64,000 nt of DNA, from NCBI RefSeq assembly GCF_003970915.1, contig NZ_RXOF01000001.1, forward strand, positions 496,001 through 560,000. The letters run 5' to 3'. Position 1 is the stretch's first letter; each line of letters starts with the position of its first letter. Of this stretch, positions 17,433 through 26,207 are shown piece after piece. Origin of the DNA: Hymenobacter gummosus. Lineage in GTDB: Bacteria; Bacteroidota; Bacteroidia; Cytophagales; Hymenobacteraceae. The position numbers and the translations under genes are program-made. The notes under the pieces are model-generated. The model worked only from the letters and a program-made list of their open reading frames with translations. It made no database searches and was not told where the DNA came from.

Positions 17433-19127
17433 ATGTCGTACAAACGAATGCCGGCCCTGCTGCTGGCCGCGGCTCTGCTGGCCGGTTCGGCCACCGCCCA
17501 GGACGCGGGCAAGCGCAAAGTAAAGGTCAAGCGCAAAGACAAGGACCAAACCGAAACGCCGGCCACCGTAGCCCCGGCCCCGCAGCCCACCCGCCAGGCC
17601 CCGCTGCCCGTCGACAAGGCCCGCATCTACGCCGACGGCATCACGCAGGAAGACCTGCGCCGCCACCTCACGGTGCTGGCCTCCGACGAGTACGAGGGCC
17701 GCGAAACCGGCGAAAAGGGCCAGAAAATGGCCGCCGAATACATTGCCAAGCAGTTTGCCGCCCTGGGCCTGACCGGGCCGGTACGCGACTCCGACAACCC
17801 CTACCTGCAGCACTTTACCATGGAGCGCAGCACCTGGGCCGGTACCGGCACGCTGAAAGTGGGCGGGCAGAGCTACCAGTGGATGAAGGACTTCTACGGC
17901 GCCGGCAACTCGCCCTTCGATAAGGAAACCGCGCTGCAGCCGGTGTTCGTGGGCTACGGCATCGAGCAGGAAGGCTACACCGACTACGCCGACCTCGACG
18001 TGAAGGGCAAGGACCTCATCATCCTGCTCGGGGAGCCGATGAAGGGCGGCAAGCCGGTGCTCAGCAAGGACGGCAACGCCACCAAGTGGGGTCGGGACTA
18101 CCGCGCCAAATCGGCGCTGGCCACCCAGAAGGGCGCCCGTTCGGTGTTCTTCGTGGACTACGCGCCGGGCTACTCCTTCGAGAAGACGGCCAGCACCCAG
18201 AAACCCTACCTGACCCGGCCCAGCATCAGCTTCCTGGGCGCGCCGCAGTCGGGCCGGGCGGCCACGTTCTTCGTCTCGCCGGCCCTGGGGCTGAAGCTGC
18301 TGGGCACCACCGAAGCAGCCGTGCGCAAGTACGAGGCCGGTGTGCCCTCGATGGGCAAGCCCAACAACGCGGCGTTTAAGCCGGCCAAGTTCACGGTGGT
18401 GGCGCCCAAGAAGCGGGAGCAGTTTACCACCGAAAACGTGCTGGGCTTCCTGGAAGGCACCGATAAGAAGGACGAAATCCTGGTAGTGTCGGCTCACTAC
18501 GACCACATCGGCATCATCGGCGGGGAAGTGCACAACGGGGCCGACGACGACGGCTCGGGCACGGTATCGGTGCTGGAAATGGCCGAGGCGTTTGTGAAGG
18601 CCAAGGCCGAGGGCAACGGACCGCGCCGCAGCATCCTGTTCCTGACGGTGACGGGCGAGGAAAAGGGCCTGCTGGGCTCGGAGTACTACACCGACCACCC
18701 CGTATTCCCGCTGGCGCAAACCATTGCCGACCTCAACATCGACATGGTGGGCCGCACCGACAAGGAGCACGAGGGCAAGCCCGACTACGTGTACGTCATC
18801 GGCTCGGACAAGCTGAGCTCGGAGCTGTACAACATCGTGGAAAACGCCAACAAGGAGTACACGATGATTGACCTGGACTACCGCTTCAACGACCCGGCCG
18901 ACCCGAACCGCTTCTACTACCGCTCCGACCACTACAACTTCGCCAAGCACAAAATCCCGGTGGCCTTCTTCTTCAACGGGGTGCACGCCGACTACCACGG
19001 CGCCAAGGACGAGGTGGACAAGATTGAATTCCCCAAAATGGAGAAGCGCGCCCGGCTGGTGTACTACGCCGCCTGGGAGCTGGCCAACCGCGAAAACCGC
19101 ATCGTCGTCGACTCGAATAAGCCTTAA
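17433..19127 (+). CDS. secreted M28 family peptidase with PA domain (paralogue 1 of 3)
   Basis: This encodes 564 residues. A signal peptide (MSYKRMPALLLAAALLAGSATAQ) is followed by a Lys-rich linker, then EDLRRHLTVLASDEYEGRETG, a PA-like insert at about residues 170-300, and the M28 catalytic domain. Zinc ligands and catalytic residues are seen in SAHYDHIGI, NGADDDGSGT, TGEEKGLLGSEYY, LNIDMVGR and the final HADYHGAKDEVD His. It is likely a periplasmic aminopeptidase. The next two genes are paralogues, and all three end in DSNKP. Confidence 0.93.
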   Translation: MSYKRMPALLLAAALLAGSATAQDAGKRKVKVKRKDKDQTETPATVAPAPQPTRQAPLPVDKARIYADGITQEDLRRHLTVLASDEYEGRETGEKGQKMAAEYIAKQFAALGLTGPVRDSDNPYLQHFTMERSTWAGTGTLKVGGQSYQWMKDFYGAGNSPFDKETALQPVFVGYGIEQEGYTDYADLDVKGKDLIILLGEPMKGGKPVLSKDGNATKWGRDYRAKSALATQKGARSVFFVDYAPGYSFEKTASTQKPYLTRPSISFLGAPQSGRAATFFVSPALGLKLLGTTEAAVRKYEAGVPSMGKPNNAAFKPAKFTVVAPKKREQFTTENVLGFLEGTDKKDEILVVSAHYDHIGIIGGEVHNGADDDGSGTVSVLEMAEAFVKAKAEGNGPRRSILFLTVTGEEKGLLGSEYYTDHPVFPLAQTIADLNIDMVGRTDKEHEGKPDYVYVIGSDKLSSELYNIVENANKEYTMIDLDYRFNDPADPNRFYYRSDHYNFAKHKIPVAFFFNGVHADYHGAKDEVDKIEFPKMEKRARLVYYAAWELANRENRIVVDSNKP

Positions 19128-19128
19128 T

Positions 19129-19311
19129 TGAATGGCTAAATGGCTGCATGGTTAAATGGCTGGTCGTGCTGGTTTCTTTGCATGGCTAAATGGCTCTATG
19201 GTCAAATGGCTGGTCGTTCAAGAACAATCAACCATTTAGCCATGCAGCCATTTAACCATTTAGCAAACCAGCACGACCAGCCATTTAACCATACAGCCAT
19301 TTGACCATTTA
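19129..19311. repeat. iterated-word inverted repeat (TGGCTAAA family, copy 1, longest)
   Basis: About 90-base arms (about 19129-19219 and 19222-19311) are built almost entirely of octamers of the type TNAATGGC/TAAATGGC. The right arm is the reverse complement of the left with scattered mismatches. It fills the whole gap between the first and second M28 genes. Confidence 0.85.
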
Positions 19312-19317
19312 CCCCCT

Positions 19318-20973
19318 ATGCCCAGACTTATCCTCCCCGCCCTGTTGCTGGCCGCCGTGGTGGCTGGCAGCCCGGCCGCCCTGGCTCAGAAGAGCAAGGT
19401 GAAGCTCAAGCGTAAAACCGAGCAGGCCGCGGAGCCAGCGGCCACCCCGGCCGCGCCCGTCGACTGGTCGGTGCAGTACGCCAATACCATCACGCCCGAG
19501 GACCTGCGCCGCCACCTCACGGTGCTGGCCTCCGACGAGTACGAGGGCCGCGAAACCGGCCAGAAAGGCCAGAAAATGGCCGCCGAGTACCTGGCCAAGC
19601 AGTTTGCCGCCCTGGGCTTGACCGGGCCGGTGCCGAACTCCGACAACCCCTACATCCAGCACTTTACCATGGAGCGCAGCAGCTGGGCCTACGAGCAGAT
19701 GCAGCTGCTGGTGGGAAAGCAGAGCTTCCAGGCGCTGACGGACTACTACGTGGGCGGCAACGCCGTTTTTGCGCAGCCCACCGTGGTGGAGCCCGTGTTC
19801 GTGGGCTACGGCATCGAGCAGGAAGGCTACAACGACTACGCCGGGCTGGACGTGGCCGGCAAGGACATCATCATCCTGGGCGGGGAGCCGCTGAAGGACG
19901 GCAAGCCCGTGCTGGGCCAGGAGGGCAAGCCCAGCAAGTGGGCCGATCCGCGCATGAAGGAGTCGTTGGCCATGCGCAAGAATCCGCGCTCGGTGTTCAT
20001 CATCAACCCCGACGCCGACAAATTCATCCAGCTGCTGGCCCGCATCAAGCCCTACCTGAGCCAGTCGCGCATGAACTTCCCGGGCAAGCAGGGCCCGGCC
20101 CGGGCGGCTTCGTTTTCGGTGTCGCCGGCGGTGGGCGTGGCCCTGCTGGGCACCAATGCCGCCGGGCTGGCCAAGTACCAGGCCGCCGTGGCCGCCGCGG
20201 GCCAGCCGGTAAAGTCGCCCTTCAAGCCCGCGAAAGTGACGGTGCGCGCCCCGCGCAAAACCGAAACCTTCGCCACCGAAAACGTGATGGGCCTGCTGGA
20301 AGGCTCGGACAAAAAGGACGAGGTGCTGGTGCTGTCGGCGCACTACGACCACCTGGGCATCCAGGACGGGAAGGTGTACAACGGCGCCGATGACGACGGC
20401 TCGGGCACGGTGTCGGTGCTGGAGCAGGCCGAGGCCTTCGTGCAGGCCAAAAAGGACGGGCACGGCCCGCGCCGCAGCATCCTGTTTCTGACGGTGACGG
20501 GCGAGGAAAAGGGCCTGTTCGGCTCGGAGTACTACACCGATAACCCCGTCATTCCGCTCGCCCAAACCATTGCCGACCTGAACATGGACATGGTGGGCCG
20601 CTACGACGACCAGCACAAGGCCGGCGACCAGTACGTGGAGCTGGTGGGCTCCGACAAGCTCTCCTCGGAGCTGCACGCCATCAGCGAGGAAGCCAACAAG
20701 AAGTACACCCAACTGGACCTGGGCTACCGCTACAACGACCCCAAGGACCCCGAGCGCGTGTACTACCGCTCCGACCACTACAACTTCGCCAAGCACAAGG
20801 TGCCGGTCATTTTCTACACCACCGGCGACCATGCCGATTACCACCAGGCTACCGACGACGTGGACAAAATCGAGTTTCCGCTGATGACCAAGCGCAACCA
20901 CCTGGTGTTCCACACCGCCTGGGAGCTGGTCAACCGCGACAACCGCATCGTAGTCGACTCGAATAAGCCTTAA
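19318..20973 (+). CDS. secreted M28 family peptidase with PA domain (paralogue 2 of 3)
   Basis: This encodes 551 residues with a signal peptide, MPRLILPALLLAAVVAGSPAALAQ. It shares long identical stretches with paralogue 1, for example DLRRHLTVLASDEYEGRETG, and has the same catalytic set: SAHYDHLGI, NGADDDGSGT, TGEEKGLFGSEYY, LNMDMVGR and HADYHQATDDVD. Near-identity also at the DNA level around 19500-19670 points to fairly recent duplication or gene conversion. It is predicted to be a periplasmic zinc aminopeptidase. No partner genes other than its paralogues are visible. Confidence 0.93.
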   Translation: MPRLILPALLLAAVVAGSPAALAQKSKVKLKRKTEQAAEPAATPAAPVDWSVQYANTITPEDLRRHLTVLASDEYEGRETGQKGQKMAAEYLAKQFAALGLTGPVPNSDNPYIQHFTMERSSWAYEQMQLLVGKQSFQALTDYYVGGNAVFAQPTVVEPVFVGYGIEQEGYNDYAGLDVAGKDIIILGGEPLKDGKPVLGQEGKPSKWADPRMKESLAMRKNPRSVFIINPDADKFIQLLARIKPYLSQSRMNFPGKQGPARAASFSVSPAVGVALLGTNAAGLAKYQAAVAAAGQPVKSPFKPAKVTVRAPRKTETFATENVMGLLEGSDKKDEVLVLSAHYDHLGIQDGKVYNGADDDGSGTVSVLEQAEAFVQAKKDGHGPRRSILFLTVTGEEKGLFGSEYYTDNPVIPLAQTIADLNMDMVGRYDDQHKAGDQYVELVGSDKLSSELHAISEEANKKYTQLDLGYRYNDPKDPERVYYRSDHYNFAKHKVPVIFYTTGDHADYHQATDDVDKIEFPLMTKRNHLVFHTAWELVNRDNRIVVDSNKP

Positions 20974-21054
20974 ATTGCTGAATGGCTGGATGGCTAAATG
21001 GCTGGTCGTTCGAGAACAACCAGCCATTTAACCATTCAGCCATTCAGCCATTAG
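20974..21054. repeat. iterated-word inverted repeat (TGGCTAAA family, copy 2)
   Basis: The arms at about 20977-21011 and 21013-21054 match at 32 of 35 positions and consist of GAATGGCT/TAAATGGC words. It occupies the entire gap between M28 genes 2 and 3. Confidence 0.85.
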
Positions 21055-21059
21055 CTATT

Positions 21060-22763
21060 ATGCTCCGCATTCCCCTCCTACCCTTACTGCTGGCCGCGGC
21101 TATCGGCCTCGGTACGCCGGCGGCCCAGGCCCAGCGCAAAACCAAGGTCAAAACCAAAACCTCCGCCAGCCAGGCCGCGGCGCCCGCGCCGGCCACCGAG
21201 GTGCAGACCTACGCCAGCACCATCACGGCGGCCGATTTGCGCCAGCATTTGTCGGTGCTGGCCTCGGATGCCTACGAGGGGCGCGCCACTGGGGAGAAGG
21301 GGCAGAAACTGGCCGCTGAGTACCTGTCGACGCGCTTTCGGGAGCTGGGGCTGACGGGGCCGGTGCCGGGAGCCACCAATCCGTATCTGCAGCCGTTCGG
21401 GCTGCTGCGATACGCGCCCACTGGGCCGGGCATGGTGCGGGTGGGCGGCACGGCGGGCGGCGGCGGGCAGGAGTTCGAGGCCGGACGGCATTTCGTGGGC
21501 TTCGGGCCTTCGCCGTTTACCTCCGTCACCAAGGTCGAGCCGGTGTTTCTGGGCTTTGGCATCGAAACGGACAAGTACAACGACTACGCCGGGCAGGACG
21601 TGCGGGGCAAGGACGTCATCGTGCTGCAGGGCGAGCCGACGGACGGGCGCGGCCACTTCCTGCTCTCGGGCTCCAAGCAGGAATCGGAGTGGAGCACGGC
21701 CTTCCGCAAGGCCGCCCTGGCCCGCGACAAGGGCGCCCGCAGCATTCTGATGATAACCTTCGCGCCCAGCAGCAGCTTCAGCCTGATGGCCGACGGCATG
21801 GGTGAGGCCCTCACCGAGCCCGGCTACGAGCTGACGGCCCCGGTGCGCCAGCCGCTGAGCGGGCTGATGCTCAACGATGCGCCGCCCAGCGGCCTGGGCA
21901 CCTACCTGACTTCGCTGGAGCTGGGCGCGGCCCTGCTCGGGGCTACGCCCGAGGCGCTGGGCCAGTACGTATTTGGCAGCTACACCACCCAGCGCCCCCC
22001 GCAGGACGCGCTCCGGCCCCAATCCTTCTGGATTGTGGTGCCCCAGACGCGCACCGAGCTGGCTTCCGAAAACGTACTGGGCCTGCTCGAAGGCTCGGAC
22101 AAGAAGGACGAGGTGCTGGTCATTTCGGCCCACTACGACCACGTGGGCATTCAGCGCGACACCATCTTCAACGGGGCCGACGACGACGGCTCGGGCACCT
22201 CGGCGGTGCTGGAGCTGGCCCAGGCCTTCGTGCAGGCCAAAAAGGAGGGCCGCGGGCCGCGCCGCAGCATCCTGTTCCTGCTCAACGCCGGCGAGGAGCG
22301 CGGCCTGCTCGGCTCCGACTACTACACCGGCCACCCGGTGCTGCCGCTGGCCCAGACGGTAACGGACCTGAACATCGACATGATCGGGCGCACCGACCCG
22401 CGTCACTCCCCCACCGACCGGTATATCTACCTCATCGGCTCGGATAAGCTGTCGTCGCAGCTGCACGCGCTCAGCGAAACCGCCAACGACCGGTACGTGC
22501 GGCTGAAGCTGGACTACTTCTACAACGACCCCAACGACCAGGAGCACCTCTACTACCGCTCCGACCACTACAACTTCGCCCGCCACGGCATCCCGGTCAT
22601 CTTCTACACCAGCGGCCTGCACTCGGATTACCACAAGGCCACCGACGACGTGGAGAAGATTGAGTTCGACAAGCTGGCCGAGCGCGCCCGGCTGGTATTC
22701 TACACCGCCTGGGAAGTGGCCAACCGGGAGCAGCGCCCCGTCGTCGACTCGAATAAGCCGTAA
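21060..22763 (+). CDS. secreted M28 family peptidase with PA domain (paralogue 3 of 3)
   Basis: This encodes 567 residues from ATG 21060, chosen because a signal peptide follows (MLRIPLLPLLLAAAIGLG, cleaved after AQAQ). It is the most diverged of the three paralogues, with a Gly-rich insert (GGTAGGGGQEFEAG) before the PA-like region. The catalytic residues remain: SAHYDHVGI, NGADDDGSGT, NAGEERGLLGSDYY, LNIDMIGR and HSDYHKATDDVE. In its EE motif the TG of the other copies is replaced by NAG. The end DSNKP is conserved. Confidence 0.92.
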   Translation: MLRIPLLPLLLAAAIGLGTPAAQAQRKTKVKTKTSASQAAAPAPATEVQTYASTITAADLRQHLSVLASDAYEGRATGEKGQKLAAEYLSTRFRELGLTGPVPGATNPYLQPFGLLRYAPTGPGMVRVGGTAGGGGQEFEAGRHFVGFGPSPFTSVTKVEPVFLGFGIETDKYNDYAGQDVRGKDVIVLQGEPTDGRGHFLLSGSKQESEWSTAFRKAALARDKGARSILMITFAPSSSFSLMADGMGEALTEPGYELTAPVRQPLSGLMLNDAPPSGLGTYLTSLELGAALLGATPEALGQYVFGSYTTQRPPQDALRPQSFWIVVPQTRTELASENVLGLLEGSDKKDEVLVISAHYDHVGIQRDTIFNGADDDGSGTSAVLELAQAFVQAKKEGRGPRRSILFLLNAGEERGLLGSDYYTGHPVLPLAQTVTDLNIDMIGRTDPRHSPTDRYIYLIGSDKLSSQLHALSETANDRYVRLKLDYFYNDPNDQEHLYYRSDHYNFARHGIPVIFYTSGLHSDYHKATDDVEKIEFDKLAERARLVFYTAWEVANREQRPVVDSNKP

Positions 22764-22858
22764 CTGAATGGCTAAATGGTTGAATGGCTAAATGGCTGGT
22801 CGTTCTGTTGACGCTGGAACGGCCAGCCATTTAGCCATCCAACCATTTAGCCATTAAG
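22764..22858. repeat. iterated-word inverted repeat (TGGCTAAA family, copy 3)
   Basis: The arms 22764-22805 and 22817-22858 match at 39 of 42 positions. The element lies between converging genes and contains the stop codon of the leftward gene ending at 22854. It may therefore act as a bidirectional terminator. Confidence 0.85.
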
Positions 22859-23231
22859 CCAGGTGCTGCAGCGCTGCGGGCGTGAGCGGGGCGCCGCCGG
22901 CCTGCAGAAACTGCAGAAAATCCCGCTCGACGGCCGGGGAGGCCAGCGTCAGGGTATACCGGGCCCCATCCTGGAAGCGCAGCTCGATTTTGGAGCGACT
23001 CAGAAACTGTTCGGGCCGGTACCGGACTTCCCGCAAGGCAGTATATTCGTACTGGCTCATCCGGATGGACTTGATGGCCATGTGCCCCGGGAAAAGCACC
23101 AACTCCGGGCTTAGGCTGTTGTGGGAATGCACCGGGACAAACCCCAGCAGGAAAGTCCGGTAGTCAATCCGGTCGACCGGAACGGCAAAGCCCGCGTAGG
23201 GCAAGGGCGTCGGAATGCGAGGTAGCGCCAT
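22854..23231 (-). CDS. hypothetical protein, 125 residues
   Basis: This is a soluble-looking protein starting MALPRIPTPLPYAGFAVPVDRIDYRTFLLGF. It contains a beta-rich middle (HMAIKSIRMSQYEYTALREV) and KIELRFQDGARYTLTLASP, followed by a helix (VERDFLQFLQAGG). The strand-rich body with a C-terminal helix could be PH-like, but no family is recognised. It is divergent from lutB across 44 bases. The stop codon and last codons lie in the arm of an iterated-word repeat. Confidence 0.6.
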   Translation of the reverse strand: MALPRIPTPLPYAGFAVPVDRIDYRTFLLGFVPVHSHNSLSPELVLFPGHMAIKSIRMSQYEYTALREVRYRPEQFLSRSKIELRFQDGARYTLTLASPAVERDFLQFLQAGGAPLTPAALQHLA

Positions 23232-23275
23232 GACTGTTCCCGCCGGGGCGGACTCATTTTCAGGTAATTGACCTT

Positions 23276-24664
23276 ATGATTTCTTCGGGTAAAGCTGCGC
23301 AATTTCTGACCGATTCCGACTCGAAGGCTTTCGATCTGGAGCACCGGCGCAAGATTCGCTTCAACATCGGCAAGTACAACGCGGCCGTGCAGACCGGCCT
23401 GGGCTGGTACCGCGACCATGAGCTGGCCCGCTCCCGCGCCGCTTACCGCAAGTCGCAGATTGTCAACAATCTTGACCAGTACCTGCTGCGGTGGGAGGAA
23501 AACTTCACCAAGCGCGGCGGCCGCGTCATCTGGGCCCAGGACGCCAAGGAGGCGCTGACGGAAATCGGCAAGATTGTGGCGCGCAAGCGGGCCCGCACCG
23601 TGGTGAAGGCCAAGAGCATGACCACCGAGGAAATTCACCTCAATCACTTCCTGGAGCAGAACGGGGTGGAATCGGTGGAAACGGACCTGGGTGAGTACAT
23701 CGTGCAGCTCAACGGGGAGCGGCCCTACCACATCGTCACGCCGGCCATGCACCTGTCGAAGAAGGACATTGCCGACATCTTCGTCAAGCACCTGCACATC
23801 GAGCCCACCGACGACGCGCAGAAGCTGGTGGCCACGGCCCGCAAGCTGCTGCGCGGCAAGTACACCGCCGCCGAAGTGGGCATTACGGGCGGCAACTTCC
23901 TGGTGGCCGACGTGGGCGGCGTGGCCGTGACCGAAAACGAGGGCAACGCCCGCCTCTCGGCCACCTTCCCGCGCACCCACATTGCCGTGGTTGGCATCGA
24001 AAAGCTGATTCCCTCGCTGCAGGACCTGGACCTGTTCTGGCCCCTGCTGAGCACCAGCGGCACCGGCCAGCAGCTGACGGTGTACAACACCGTGTACCTG
24101 GGCCCGCGCCAGCCGCTGGAAAAGGACGGCCCCGAGGAAATGTACGTGGTGCTGCTCGACAACGGCCGCACCAACCTGCTGGCCCAGCCCGATAAGCGCG
24201 AGGCCCTGCAGTGCATCCGCTGCGGCGCCTGCCTGAACGTGTGCCCGGTGTACAAGAACATCGGCGGCCACACCTACGAGGCCACCTACTCCGGGCCCAT
24301 CGGCTCGGTCATTACCCCGCACCTGGCCGGCTTCGAGGAAAACAAGCACCTGAGCTACGCCTCGTCGCTGTGCGGGGCCTGCTCGTCGGTGTGCCCCGTC
24401 CGCATCCCGATTCACAACATCCTGCTGCTCAACCGCCAGCAGTCGGTGCGGGAGCACCTGAACGACAAGGAGGAGGAGCGCGGCATCAAGCTCTGGCTCT
24501 ACGGCATGAAGCACCGCTGGACCTGGGGCGTGGCCCCCACCGCGGCCAAGAACTGGGTGCTCGACCGGCTGCTCGGCCAGGTAGGCTGGAGCAAGCGCCG
24601 CGACGCCATTAAGCTGGCGCCGAAGTCGTTCCGGCAGCAGTGGAAGGAGCGGCCGAAGAAGTAG
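23276..24664 (+). CDS. lutB: LutB/LldF-type iron-sulfur protein (L-lactate oxidation)
   Basis: This encodes 462 residues, the usual LutB length. A LUD domain covers about residues 60-290 (TTEEIHLNHFLEQNGVESVETDLGE). It is followed by two 4Fe-4S cluster motifs, CIRCGACLNVCP near residue 305 and CGACSSVCP near 365, and by a helical C-terminal segment. In the LutABC system this cytoplasmic protein carries electrons during L-lactate oxidation. No lutA or lutC gene is adjacent, so the partners must be elsewhere. Confidence 0.9.
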   Translation: MISSGKAAQFLTDSDSKAFDLEHRRKIRFNIGKYNAAVQTGLGWYRDHELARSRAAYRKSQIVNNLDQYLLRWEENFTKRGGRVIWAQDAKEALTEIGKIVARKRARTVVKAKSMTTEEIHLNHFLEQNGVESVETDLGEYIVQLNGERPYHIVTPAMHLSKKDIADIFVKHLHIEPTDDAQKLVATARKLLRGKYTAAEVGITGGNFLVADVGGVAVTENEGNARLSATFPRTHIAVVGIEKLIPSLQDLDLFWPLLSTSGTGQQLTVYNTVYLGPRQPLEKDGPEEMYVVLLDNGRTNLLAQPDKREALQCIRCGACLNVCPVYKNIGGHTYEATYSGPIGSVITPHLAGFEENKHLSYASSLCGACSSVCPVRIPIHNILLLNRQQSVREHLNDKEEERGIKLWLYGMKHRWTWGVAPTAAKNWVLDRLLGQVGWSKRRDAIKLAPKSFRQQWKERPKK

Positions 24665-24691
24665 ACGCGCCAACCGCCGCCAGCAACGAAA

Positions 24692-24727
24692 ATGAGCCAG
24701 GTCACCCTCCTACGGTGCCTGGCTCAT
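24692..24727. terminator. hairpin between converging lutB and lipoprotein genes
   Basis: ATGAGCCAGG pairs perfectly with CCTGGCTCAT, with an inner CACC/GGTG pair. No T-run follows, so the termination efficiency is uncertain. Confidence 0.55.
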
Positions 24728-24793
24728 CTGTTCGGTACAGGGGGTGGTGCCTGCCGCGCTACCGAGACGCAACAGCGTGGGTGGGTTCGGGGG

Positions 24794-25567
24794 TTACATG
24801 GCCTGCTGCCGAATGAGCATGGCCGTAACGGCCGTGGCCACCGGGCCTTTCAGCGCGGGCGTGAGCGTGGGCTCCACCCACACCCGGCCGCGGCCCATCA
24901 GCTCCACGGCGGCCACCACCGCGCCATCGGCTTCCACGAACTCGTAGCCGACGGGGGCGCCGAAGGGCATGTTCATGGGGCGACCGTCGCGGCGCAGCAG
25001 TTGGGAGATGGGGCGCACTTCCAGCCAGTAGTCCCCGTTGGAGAGCGTGCCGCGGGCGAACTGCGGCCGGTCGCCGAGCTGGTTCTTGCTTTCGAGCAGC
25101 AGCTGCCACACCGGCTGGTTGGGGGCCTGGATGACGCTGCTGAACATTTCCTCGCTGTAGAGGCTGATACTGGTGCGGCTGTTGGGCCCGGGCATCACCC
25201 GCATGTCGTCGCTGTGGCTGAAGTAGGCGCACCGGGCCTGCCAGGTGGTGCCCGCCACCGGCTGCATGGTAAACGAGCTTTTCTGCTTGGCGCGGGTCTG
25301 GTCGAGCCACACGGGGGCCAGCCAGCTGCCAAAGCCCCAGGAGGACGTGCTCAGCCAGCCCTGCTTGACCCGGACGGTGGCAAACTCGCCAAACTGGTAG
25401 CTGTGCCGGAAGCCCTGCTTGCCGGTGACGGGCAGCGGCGCGGCGGCCGCCAGCGGGGCGGGCACCACCATGGAAACGCGGCTGGCCGAGCAGCTGGCCA
25501 GGCCCAGCAGGGCACCGCCCAGCAGCAGGATTTGAAGAGAGGAAGCAGACGTTTGGAAGCGGGTCAT
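24794..25567 (-). CDS. hypothetical lipoprotein
   Basis: This encodes 257 residues from ATG 25567, chosen because it opens a lipoprotein signal ending in LLGLASCSASR (lipidated Cys near residue 26). The mature part is beta-rich, with QGFRHSYQFGEFATVRVKQGW, WLDQTRAKQKSSFTMQPV and a Val-rich C-terminal strand, EFVEADGAVVAAVELMGRG. The plan resembles Bacteroidota lipoproteins of unknown function. No partner genes are adjacent. Confidence 0.75.
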   Translation of the reverse strand: MTRFQTSASSLQILLLGGALLGLASCSASRVSMVVPAPLAAAAPLPVTGKQGFRHSYQFGEFATVRVKQGWLSTSSWGFGSWLAPVWLDQTRAKQKSSFTMQPVAGTTWQARCAYFSHSDDMRVMPGPNSRTSISLYSEEMFSSVIQAPNQPVWQLLLESKNQLGDRPQFARGTLSNGDYWLEVRPISQLLRRDGRPMNMPFGAPVGYEFVEADGAVVAAVELMGRGRVWVEPTLTPALKGPVATAVTAMLIRQQAM

Positions 25568-26207
25568 CGGGAGCAGAATTTTGTTTTCGTTGGTAGCAGA
25601 GGCGGAACAAGGAGCAGGCCAGAAATCAGTAGTACCAACCACATCTTCGGGGGATGTCGGGCGCTGGCCTACCTCCTACTGTGGCGCTGGCACGACGAAA
25701 CGTTGGCTGCCTTCCATAGCAATTATCAACTACCTTGGCAGACTGTTTCTTACCAATGAAATACTACCTGTCAGGTCTATGCATTTTAACGGTATCGGCC
25801 ACCAGACATCACCCCAGCCCACCGCGGCTGCGGCCGGAAAGTCAACTGGTCCGGTTGCTTTTCGGCAGCGCGGCGCAGTAGGTATTTACTCGGATATTCG
25901 TTGGATTCTTGGGGCAAACCGTGCAAATAATCATAAAGACCGGACTGGTTTTTGTGCTGGCAGATGAATAAATTGCTCGATATGTTGCCGAATGATTGGC
26001 CCGGCTTCTCGTTCGGCGGCCGAGTCCCACCCACTCAGCTCTTTCTATCGTCACATTTCCACCTACTTCATAGCCGCTTTTCGCGGCTTGGGTGAGGCCT
26101 GCACCCCATCGGGCTCCTAATCACCCCGCTGCTTACTTCCAGCATCCACCCGGCTCCGAACAGGTGCCCGATACTTTTTTGCCCTTTGCTCACCTCACTT
26201 TCCTTCA
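25568..26207. other. 640-base intergenic region, no gene seen
   Basis: This region lies between the divergent lipoprotein and giant adhesin genes. It is visibly less GC-rich than its neighbours and has no reading frame with credible codon use. It contains a small hairpin near 26068-26085 (AGCCGC/GCGGCT with a TTTTC loop). A T-rich TACTTTTTTG at 26172-26181 might be the adhesin -7 region. The size suggests complex control of the adhesin or a decayed gene. Confidence 0.5.

Noticed and set aside
19129-19311. Coding extension of the neighbouring M28 genes through the repeat
   Set aside because: In-frame codons through the repeat give WLNGWSF-like peptides. Each peptidase has a better start at a signal peptide after the repeat, and all three end cleanly in DSNKP.
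25842-26054. Small gene on the minus strand upstream of the adhesin
   Set aside because: The roughly 70-codon frame has codon use unlike its neighbours, no start context and no recognisable features.
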